Source: Deltaproteobacteria bacterium (lineage in GTDB: Bacteria; Myxococcota_A; UBA9160; SZUA-336). Taken from it: DNA of 64,000 bases. Positions 8,500 through 16,746 of the stretch are shown one piece after another; positions within the stretch are counted from its first letter, which is position 1; each line of letters begins with the position of its first letter. The position numbers were made by a program, and so were the translations under genes. The stretch lies in NCBI GenBank assembly GCA_029261895.1, contig JAJDAK010000031.1, forward strand, positions 25,549 through 89,548. Direction: 5' to 3'. The notes below the pieces were generated by a model that saw only the letters and a program-made list of their open reading frames with translations, did no database searches and was not told the origin of the DNA.

Positions 8500-8984
8500 C
8501 CGAGCGTCTTATCAATCAACGCCGTAAGCTCATCCGCTTCAGGTTCGGTCTGCGGCGGGAAACGGCCCACAACTTCGCCCTGTTGATTCACCACGAACTT
8601 CGAAAAATTCCACGCGATATCACCAGAACCATCAGGCTGCGACTCGGCCGACGTGAGAAATCCGTAGAGCGGATGTTGCCCTGCCCCGTTGACTTCGATT
8701 TTTGAAAACATCGGAAAGCTTACACCGTAGTTCGTCGTACAAAACTCGTTCACTTCCGAATCACTACCCGGTTCCTGCCCACCGAATTGATTGCAGGGAA
8801 ATCCCAGGACTTCGAAATCCTGACTCTGGTATTTCTCGAAGACCTGCTGCAGTCCTTCGTAATGCGGCGTCAAACCACATTTCGACGCAACATTCACCAC
8901 GAGCAAAACCTTGCCCGCGTAGTCGGCCAAGGGTTGATCTTTACCGTCGATCGTTTTCATCGTGAAGTCATGCAGACTGGCCAT
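8496..8984 (-). CDS. gpx: Glutathione peroxidase (Cys type)
   Basis: 162 residues, full length for bacterial Gpx. The three signature blocks are present: N-V-A-S-K-C-G with the peroxidatic Cys36, F-P-C-N-Q-F-G-G-Q-E-P-G with the catalytic Gln and a possible resolving Cys, and W-N-F-S-K-F-V with the catalytic Trp and Asn. The enzyme reduces peroxides and lipid hydroperoxides using thioredoxin or glutathione in the cytosol. The ATG at 8984 has an AGGAGAAAG site. It follows the SnoaL-like gene at 8993 with an eight-base gap, so the two probably share a transcript. Confidence 0.92.
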   Translation of the reverse strand: MASLHDFTMKTIDGKDQPLADYAGKVLLVVNVASKCGLTPHYEGLQQVFEKYQSQDFEVLGFPCNQFGGQEPGSDSEVNEFCTTNYGVSFPMFSKIEVNGAGQHPLYGFLTSAESQPDGSGDIAWNFSKFVVNQQGEVVGRFPPQTEPEADELTALIDKTLG

Positions 8985-8992
8985 TCTTTCTC

Positions 8993-9433
8993 CTAAGTCT
9001 TGGGAATTTGAATCAAGAGGTGACGACTCAGGTCACCATAAAGCTCTGGAATCATATGACGCTCAACAAAGCACCACGTTCCGTGCAATCGCTTGAAGCG
9101 ATCGCGGTAACGACCCGAGATAATCGGCTGCAGCGGAAAATCGGGCAAACTTTGAAACACCGTGAAGTACGATCGCACTTCCGCTGCGTTCTCTTCGATC
9201 TCGAAGATGAGGTTGCTCGTCACGTGTTTGGTTTTCGGCGTCCCGTCTTCGTAGCGCCGTGTGGTCGATTCATACAGACGCTGCACCGCATCCGATCCGC
9301 GCGCACCTTCGACCCTACCCGGTCCATAAATCGTACCCCGGTCAAATAGCTCGGCCACGCCTTTGAAATCGCCGGCGTCGATACGCTCCGCGTAGATGAG
9401 AATCAGACGCTCGATTTCTTCACGACCCTGCAT
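8993..9433 (-). CDS. SnoaL/NTF2-like protein
   Basis: About 146 residues from the ATG at 9433, preceded by a G-rich ribosome site; a longer reading would run into the divergent flavoprotein gene. It starts R-E-E-I-E-R-L-I-L-I-Y-A-E-R-I-D-A-G-D-F, the helix 1 pattern of SnoaL_4/NTF2-like domains, and continues with E-L-F-D-R-G-T and a late C-F-V-E-R-H. Likely a small cytosolic isomerase, cyclase or hydrolase; substrate unknown. It diverges from the KstD-like flavoprotein across about 40 bases, which hints at co-regulation. Confidence 0.75.
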   Translation of the reverse strand: MQGREEIERLILIYAERIDAGDFKGVAELFDRGTIYGPGRVEGARGSDAVQRLYESTTRRYEDGTPKTKHVTSNLIFEIEENAAEVRSYFTVFQSLPDFPLQPIISGRYRDRFKRLHGTWCFVERHMIPELYGDLSRHLLIQIPKT

Positions 9434-9473
9434 CCCCCCATTCTGGACTGGAACCGCGTTATGATCGAGCCCC

Positions 9474-10913
9474 ATGAGCGAAGAATTTTCACTCGTCACT
9501 GAGGCCTCGGTCGCAAACTGGCAGCATTCGACCGATATCGTCGTCGTAGGGCTCGGCTGCGCGGGCGCCGCAGCGGCGATCGAAGCCACGAACGTCGGGG
9601 GCCAAGTCATCGTGCTCGAACGCGCGAGCTCGGGTGGCGGCACGTCCGCGTTGTCGGGTGGCGTGATCTACCTGGGGGGTGGCACGCCGCTTCAAAAGGC
9701 CTGCGGCTTCGAGGATTCGCCCGACGAAATGTACAAGTACATGGTCGCAAGTTGTGGTGATAAGGCCGACCCAGAACGCATCCGCGCCTACTGCGACGGA
9801 TCCGTCGAACATTACCGGTGGTTCCTGGATCAAGACGTCCCGTTCAAACCCGTCTTCTATCCCCACTACAGTGGCGAACCCCCGAATGAAGATGGCCTTG
9901 TGTTCAGCGGCAGTGAAAACGCGCATCCATTTAACCAGCTCGCTATCCCTGCGCCGCGCGGGCACGTGCCGCAGACCGAAGGCCAAGCCGGCGGTCTATT
10001 GATGCGCAAACTCATCGGCGCGGTAAAAGCCAGTCATGCAGAGATTCAGACCGACACGCGCGTAGAGCATCTCATTGCATCGAGCGACGGGCGCATCATC
10101 GGAGTCATGGCTCGCTGCGCGGGTGAAACCCATACCATCCGCGCAAGTCGGGGCGTCATCCTCAGCGCGGGCGGCTTCATTAACAACAAGGCGATGTTGC
10201 AAACCCATGCGCCATTGCTCCGCAAATGTAAATTCCGCGTGGGTGCAGAAGGCGACGACGGCAGCGGCATTCGACTCGGCACCGCCGCGGGCGCGCTCGC
10301 AATCGGTTTGGAGATGGGATCGATCTCACTCCCCATCATTCCACCCAAATCGGTTCTTCGGGGCATCATGGTCAACGCGCAGGGACAGCGCTTCATCAAT
10401 GAAGACGTCTACTACGGTCGACTCGGCGAGTACGCGCTCTATCGTGCCGACGGCCGCGCATTTTTAATTCTCGATGAGCGAACGTTCGTGCGACCCGAAG
10501 TGCCACGCGAAGTCGTAGCAGTTGGCGAAACCATCGAAGAATTGGAGCGCGAACTCGGTCTGCCACGTGGCAGTCTCGAAGCCACACTCACGCTCTACAA
10601 CCAACACGCGCAAAAGAGCGAGGACCCCGTCTTCAACAAAGCTTCCGAGTACGTGACGCCATTGCTCCACCCCCCGTTTGGCGCGCTCGATTGCACCACG
10701 GAGAATTCCCTCTACGCGGTCTTCACGCTCGGCGGCCTCAAGACCAACGTCCACGGCCAAGCCCTCAACGCCGACGATGTGCCGATCCCCGGCCTCTACG
10801 CAGCCGGCCGCACCAGCGCGAGTTTGGCGGCACCGGGCTACAGCAGCGGTATCTCGATTGGAGACGCCACATTCTTCGCACGCCGCGCCGCGAGCCACGC
10901 CCTCAATTCATAA
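9474..10913 (+). CDS. FAD-dependent dehydrogenase of the fumarate reductase/3-ketosteroid dehydrogenase family
   Basis: 479 residues. The N-terminal Rossmann motif G-L-G-C-A-G (residues 26-31) ends in V-L-E-R around residue 50, followed by S-G-G-G-T-S-A-L-S-G-G, typical of the FAD_binding_2 family. The C terminus has the second FAD loop, with L-G-G-L-K-T-N, G-L-Y-A-A-G-R and a terminal G-I-S-I-G-D-A. The family includes fumarate reductases and 3-ketosteroid delta-1 and delta-4 dehydrogenases. The sequence is shorter than typical KstD and I cannot place the catalytic tyrosines, so steroid activity is only a suggestion from the neighbourhood. It diverges from a SnoaL-like gene. Confidence 0.75.
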   Translation: MSEEFSLVTEASVANWQHSTDIVVVGLGCAGAAAAIEATNVGGQVIVLERASSGGGTSALSGGVIYLGGGTPLQKACGFEDSPDEMYKYMVASCGDKADPERIRAYCDGSVEHYRWFLDQDVPFKPVFYPHYSGEPPNEDGLVFSGSENAHPFNQLAIPAPRGHVPQTEGQAGGLLMRKLIGAVKASHAEIQTDTRVEHLIASSDGRIIGVMARCAGETHTIRASRGVILSAGGFINNKAMLQTHAPLLRKCKFRVGAEGDDGSGIRLGTAAGALAIGLEMGSISLPIIPPKSVLRGIMVNAQGQRFINEDVYYGRLGEYALYRADGRAFLILDERTFVRPEVPREVVAVGETIEELERELGLPRGSLEATLTLYNQHAQKSEDPVFNKASEYVTPLLHPPFGALDCTTENSLYAVFTLGGLKTNVHGQALNADDVPIPGLYAAGRTSASLAAPGYSSGISIGDATFFARRAASHALNS

Positions 10914-11009
10914 TTTTTACTTATCGATATCTATAAAATAATCAATTGGAGATATTTCCAGTCTGGACGTAAAGTCCGTTAGATCAAACTCACCACGAAG
11001 GAGAACATC
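10914..11009 (+). promoter_or_regulatory. AT-rich leader of dps
   Basis: A 96-base gap much richer in A and T than its surroundings, with a self-complementary ATCGAT, two TATA-like blocks near 10930-10940 and an AAGGAG ribosome site at 10998-11003. It is the only room for a dps promoter. I cannot assign a named regulator box. Confidence 0.4.
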
Positions 11010-11459
11010 ATGGGCAATCAAAACGATTCCGTCGCCGAGGCCGCGTCTCGCCTACTGGCCGATTCATACACCCTGTATCTCAAGACCCAGAACTACCACT
11101 GGAACGTCAAGGGCCCCATGTTCACCACCTTGCACACGCTCTTTGAAACCCAGTACACCGAACTCGCCATGGCGGTGGACGAGATCGCCGAAAGGATTCG
11201 TGCGCTCGGTTATCCCGCACCCGGTTCATACACGGCATTCGCAAAGCTCGCATCGGTGCAGGAAGCCACCACCGTTCCCACAGCAACAAAGATGGTGGAA
11301 GAACTGGTTGCGGATCAAGCTCTCGTGACAGCAAGTGCACGTGCGCTCATCGAAGCCTCGGAAGCTGCAAGCGACAATGTCAGCGCCGACCTGGGTGTGC
11401 GCCGTTCTGAAGTCGCGCAGAAGAACGCCTGGATGTTACGCAGTCATCTCGAGGCCTAG
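11010..11459 (+). CDS. dps: Dps-family DNA-protecting ferritin
   Basis: 149 residues, the standard Dps size. The dinuclear ferroxidase ligands are visible: His30 in H-W-N-V-K-G, His42, Asp57 and Glu61 in the D-E-I-A-E-R pattern. The protein forms a hollow dodecamer that oxidises iron with hydrogen peroxide and mineralises it, protecting DNA. The N-terminal tail is short and not basic, so strong DNA binding is not expected from sequence. It has its own AT-rich leader, and it converges on a lipoprotein gene with a one-base gap. Confidence 0.93.
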   Translation: MGNQNDSVAEAASRLLADSYTLYLKTQNYHWNVKGPMFTTLHTLFETQYTELAMAVDEIAERIRALGYPAPGSYTAFAKLASVQEATTVPTATKMVEELVADQALVTASARALIEASEAASDNVSADLGVRRSEVAQKNAWMLRSHLEA

Positions 11460-11460
11460 C

Positions 11461-11868
11461 CTACGGATCGATGCGGTGCTTCCAGGGGCCAAGCTTGCGC
11501 CCCCCGTAACCGCCGAAGACCACGACTGAGCCCGTGCGCTTATTCAGCTCGACCCTTACGTAACTCGACCCGTGACCCGGCCCGAGCCATTCATAGGTCT
11601 GGATGCCGCCGTCGACACTCGCGAGCAATGTCGCATTCGTCGTTGGGGGTCCCGCGATCTCGCGTATCTTGTCGTCAGGAAAATCGAAGCTTTTCGAAAA
11701 CGCGCGTGCGGCAATCCGCGCCTTTTCAAGGTCGGTAAACGATGATGCCCCGCGCATGGATTTCAACTTGACCGCGGCTTCGGGTACCGGTGCCGGAGCG
11801 GGTTCCGACCCACCGCAGCCCACGAGAACAATCGTCACCGCTATCACCCAGCGCATGGTTACGTCCAT
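11461..11868 (-). CDS. Putative lipoprotein, function unknown
   Basis: About 135 residues from the ATG at 11868; ATG 11856 and TTG 11886 are alternatives. A hydrophobic leader W-V-I-A-V-T-I-V-L-V-G-C-G-G provides a lipobox, so lipidation is likely. The mature part has a Pro/Ala-rich linker, then a small alpha/beta-looking domain ending R-V-E-L-N-K-R-T-G-S-V-V-V-F. That ending resembles PepSY-like strands, but the match is too weak to assign. Convergent with dps. Confidence 0.55.
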   Translation of the reverse strand: MDVTMRWVIAVTIVLVGCGGSEPAPAPVPEAAVKLKSMRGASSFTDLEKARIAARAFSKSFDFPDDKIREIAGPPTTNATLLASVDGGIQTYEWLGPGHGSSYVRVELNKRTGSVVVFGGYGGRKLGPWKHRIDP

Positions 11869-11891
11869 CGGAAGATAGGGTCGCAAATAGG

Positions 11892-12353
11892 ATGCAACGC
11901 GTCGGCAACTTAAGCGTTTGTCCCCTTCTGCCGAATCCTGTCATCAAACGTCACAAGGCTCCCCCCTTGGAACAGACCCCAAATACCTGCGAAACCAAAG
12001 TCTACGGCGGCCTACGCCGGGGGCCCTACGTGACCGCAAACCTCGTCATTGGCGCGATCGCGCTGATCATCGTGTACTTCACAGGGTTGAATGCGCCCAT
12101 TCCTCTACTCGCGACACTCGCAGCAGGAACCTACGTGATGGCGCTGCGCTTCCACAATCAGGGCGCAAGTGGACTCTGGGTGCTCGGCAGCTTCATCCCG
12201 ATCGTCAATCTCTACGTCAGTGCGCGCGCGCTGGCGCTGCCCGAAGGCTACGAAGACCATCGCCAACTCGATGGCCTCGCCAAAGTCACCATCGGCTCCT
12301 ACGCCCTCATCGCGCTACTGATCTTCGCCGCGACGTTCTTGCCGAAGTTCTAA
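11892..12353 (+). CDS. Small hypothetical membrane protein
   Basis: Up to 153 residues if begun at the ATG at 11892; the N-terminal ~60 residues look non-conserved and the real start may be the TTG at 11967. Three or four hydrophobic segments follow (V-I-G-A-I-A-L-I-I-V-Y, L-L-A-T-L-A-A-G, W-V-L-G-S-F-I-P, A-L-I-A-L-L-I-F). I recognise no family. The gene converges on the giant surface-protein gene with a twelve-base gap. Divergent overlap with the lipoprotein gene upstream depends on the start. Confidence 0.45.
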   Translation: MQRVGNLSVCPLLPNPVIKRHKAPPLEQTPNTCETKVYGGLRRGPYVTANLVIGAIALIIVYFTGLNAPIPLLATLAAGTYVMALRFHNQGASGLWVLGSFIPIVNLYVSARALALPEGYEDHRQLDGLAKVTIGSYALIALLIFAATFLPKF

Positions 12354-12365
12354 ACTGAACTTCGA

Positions 12366-15300
12366 CTAGGGCAAAATCTCGCAGGTGAGCGATCCGATCA
12401 GTGTCCCAGAAACCAGGCACTGATCCTGTGTTTCAACACTGGCTCCACCATCGATCGTGACATCATCGAAACTGTAGACACCGATGTAGTCATCCCCCGA
12501 TGCCGCAACGCTCGTAAGCGTGGGACCGTTCGGATCGACCGAGATCGCGGTTGCCGTATTGTCGACGATCGTGAATGCCTGGCTCTGTGTCATGTCTGGA
12601 TTGAGTTCCAATCCAATAAGCCCAATCGCACCCGTATTCGGGTCCGGCAGTAAGAAACTGGCGTTCGCGTCTGTGAGAACAAAGTCGGATAACGCGGTCG
12701 ACTGGCCGGAACCGATCGCACGCAAGGGTGTCGCAATGTTGATGCCAGTTGAAACAATCAGATCTCCATGAAGCTGCGCATCTTGCTTCAAGTAGATGGT
12801 ACCCGCGCCACCCGTATTTGAAGCGCCCCCCTGCGCGCTCACGTTGGCAAGACTGAAGCCGCTCATATCATTGAAATAGATGGCAATCCGACCCCCACCA
12901 CCACCACGACTCGAAATTCCGGCGCCGCCACGGGCGTGGATCAGCCCCGTGCCAGCGAGCGTATTCACGTCGACCCGAATTGATCCCCCGCTGCCGCCAC
13001 CATTCACAAAACTGTCTGCGAACGACGCGTCCGCCAAAATATCACCATCAAGCTGCAGCGTATCGGCCACGACGCGAACCGTTCCACCTCCGGGCTGAGC
13101 CGCCCCTCCGCTCCCAAAATGACGAGGATCGTGGAAGTCACCATAGACAGGGTTTGTAGTCCCACCTCCCGCTTCTCCGCCCCCGACACCGCCGTAGGTC
13201 CCGCCCGCATTCACGATGACGCTTTCGTTTCCGAGTGTTTGTCCCGAAGGAAAGCCTTTACCACTCGCGTCGATCTTGCTGGTGGCATCTAGAATAAATG
13301 TGCCGCCAACCTTAAAGCTCAGACCCGGACCGGAAGTTGTCTGCGTTGCTGCAAAGTGAGTAAAGCTGGTGTTAGTTGCAGTAAGGTCACCCGTCACATC
13401 GAACGTTCCATCCATCAAGACACTTACAGAATCAAGTACCGCGTCCCCGACGACACGGAATAACTTGCTTCCTGGATCGGTGTAGATCAAGACCGTATCA
13501 GTCATATTCACAACGCCCGCAACTTGAATCTCATCCTCTGTATTGATGTATCCACGATTCAACAGACGCAAGTCGTCAAACTTATAAACGCCGACATATT
13601 CATCACCCGAAGATGCAACCGAGGTCAACGTGGGACCAGCCGAGTCGACAAAAAGCTGGGTCGCAGTGTTGTTTACGACCGTAAAGGTCTGGCTTTGACC
13701 CGTATTGGGATTGAGCTCCAAACCGATAAGACCAATCGCACCCGTATTCGGATCCGGTAGACGGAAATTCGCATTGGGATCTGTGAGAACAAAGTCTGTC
13801 ACCGTCGCCGAGTGGCCACGACCGATCGACCGTAACGTGGTTTGACCACTTCCGGTCAAGACTTTCTCGTCGATAATCAGGTCACCGAATGCATGCGCGT
13901 CTTGTTTCAGGTAGATCGTACCTGCAGCTCCGCCATTTTGACTATCACCACGGGCGTTAACGTTAGAGAAGTCGTACCCCGTGCCCGTTCCGTAGTAGAT
14001 CGCGATGCGACCACCGCCACCCCCGCGGGAATTCCCCCCGTTGCCGCCAACCGCAGAAATAGCACCACTACCGGAGATGGTGTTCGCATCAATGCGAATT
14101 GCACCCCCGCTACCGCCGCCACCCGACGAGACCGCTGCATTCGCCGCGTCCGCGACGATCTGACCTTCCAACTGCAACGTATCGGCAATGACATGTACTC
14201 TGCCGCCTCCACCCCTAGCCGACCCACCACTTCCTAGTTCGTTCGGGTTCCGATAGTCGCCATAGACCGGATTTGACACACCCCCCGGGAATGGTTGGCC
14301 ATCACCACCATAGCTACCACCCGAATCAACAACGATGGTTTGATGCCCAAGCGTCTGGCCCGAGGTGAAACCTTTGCCACTCACGTCGATCGTACTATTG
14401 GCGTCGAAAGTAAACGTACCGCCAACGATTACATCGAGCCCCGGACTGGAAGTTGTCATCGTTGCCGCCGAGTGGGTGAAGCTCGTGTTCGTTGCTATAA
14501 CGTCGCCCGTCACATCCAACGTTCCATCCAGAGTGAAGCTGGTGTCCGTTGCTGTGAGGTCGCCCGTCACATCCAACGTTCCATCCATCAACACAATTAC
14601 TGAATCAAGTACCGTGTCCCCGACGATACGAAACAACTCGCTTCCGGGATCAAGGTAAATCAAGACCGTATCAGTGATATTCGCAACGCCTGCGACCTGA
14701 ATCTCATCCCCTGTATTGATGTATCCACGATTCAATTGACGCAGGTCGTCGAACTTATAAACACCGATGTATTCGTCGCCTAAAGAGGCGACTGAGGTCA
14801 GCATGGGACCGTTGGGATCAACAAAAAGCTGCGTCGCGGTGTTGCCTACGACCGTAAAAGTCTGGCTTTGATCCGTATTGGGATTGAGCTCCAAACCAAT
14901 GAGACCCAGCTCACCGATATTTGGATCGGGTAGACGGAAGTCCGCGTTAGGATCCGTAAGAACGAAATCCGCGACCGTCGCTGACCGACCGAGACCGATC
15001 GAACGCAACGTGGTTTGACCGCTTCCCGTCGACGCTTTCCCGTCGCTGATCAGATCACCGAAAGCCTGCGCATCCTGTTTCAGGTAGATCGTACCTGGGC
15101 CTCCACCATTCTGAGTATCTCCACGGGCAGTAACATTAGAGAAGTCGTACCCCGTGCCCGTTCCGTAGTAGATCGCGATGCGACCACCGCCACCCGCGCG
15201 GGCGAGGTTTCCTGTGCCTCCGACCGCAGAAATAGCACCGCTACCGGATATGGTATTCGCATCAATGCGAATTGCGCCCCCGCTACCGCCGCCACCCGAC

Positions 15301-16746
15301 GAAACTGCTGCATTGGCGGCATCCGCAAGGATCTGACCGTCCAGCTGGAGCGTGTCGGCCACGACCTGCACACGGCCGCCACCGGCAAAGGTAGACCCAC
15401 CACTTCCGAGTTCGTTCGGGTTCCGATAGTCGCCATAAACGGGATTCGTCACGCCACCAGGAAGCGTTGCGTGACCATCGCCTCCGTACCCACCGCCCCC
15501 GTTAACCACGATGGTTTGGTGCCCGAGCGTCTGCCCCGCAATGTATCCGCGCCCTCTTACGTCAATCAGAGCACCTGCTGCAACGACAAGGCTTCCTCCA
15601 ACATCGATCGTAAGTCCTGGACTCGCTGTGGTGGTCGTCGCGAACGAATGCCATAGCGATCCACCGGCGAATACCAAATCACCACTCACGCGGAGCGTTC
15701 CATCAATATTCATTGCCGCATTGAGGCTGAAATTTCCATCGATATCGATCGTTCCGAGCCAATTGGTGTTCGAAGAATTGATCATCGTTACGTCACCAAC
15801 AATACGAAGCTCTTCTTCGGCCTCGCCGTCGTGCAAAAAGCCTCCACCGATCAAAACATTGAAACCACCTAAAGCATGAACCTCGCATCGGGTGTTAAAT
15901 TTTCCAGTGTTATCCAATGTCACTGAATCAAAGAAGCATACGTTTCGATAGGTATCGCCGATACTCGCTACTGTGGTCAGCGCGGGCCCATTCGAGTCGA
16001 CGAATATCTCGGTCGCCGTGTTGTTCACAATCGTAAACGTTTGACTCTGCCCATCGTTCGGATTGATCTCCAAACCGATCAATCCAAGTTTTCCGGTATT
16101 CGGATCAGGCAATGGGAATGAGGCGTTCGCATCTACAAGTGTAAAGGCTGACAACGACGTGGAACGTCCAGGCTTCGCAGCCCGCAGAGGAGTTGTTTGT
16201 CCCCCGACTAAGCTATCGTTATCTATAAATAGATCTCCGAACGCCTGACTTGTTTGCTTAAGAAATAGCGTTCCCGCACCACCAGAAGCAACACCGCCGC
16301 GCGCGGAGATATTGTTCGGATCGAATGCGCTGATGTCGTCGTAATAGATGGCGATGCGCCCCCCGCCCCCGCCAAGACCACTGATTCCGTTTCCTCCGAT
16401 GGCTTGAACATCACCCGTACCACTGAGTGTATTCACATCGATACGAATGCCTCCACCTGAACCGCCCCCACTTGAAAACGATTCTGGGCTGAGGGCGTTC
16501 GCCTTGATGATTCCATCTACTACGATCGTGTCAGCGACGATACGAACCAAGCCTCCACCAAAAAGACCTGTACCCGCACTACCGAGTTCGTTCGGATTTC
16601 GATAGTCACCGTAGACTTCATTTGTCGCACCACCCGAACCCAGCCCACCGAGACCGCCGTAGCTTCCTCCGGCAGACATCACAATCTCTTCGTTACCTAG
16701 CGTCTGCCTAACTCGGTAGCCCCGACCCGATACGTCGATTCGGCTC
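12366..16746 (-). repeat. Four degenerate ~1.1-1.2 kb in-frame modules
   Basis: Reading the coding strand, modules begin with an I-D-V-S-G-(K/R)-G-(F/Y) block at about 16746, 15577, 14403 and 13288. Periods are about 1169, 1174 and 1115 bases, with the last module truncated at the C terminus. The two middle modules are nearly identical over long stretches, for example the blocks at 14221-14270 and 15401-15450. Such near-identity invites recombination and copy-number change. Confidence 0.75.

Noticed and set aside
9434..9473. KstR-like site in the SnoaL/flavoprotein gap (GGAACCGCGTTATGA)
   Set aside because: The half-sites AAC and GTT are three bases apart, not two, and the flanks do not match.
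12366..16746. CRISPR-like regular repeats
   Set aside because: Periodicity is in-frame protein modularity at over 1 kb spacing, not short repeats with unique spacers.
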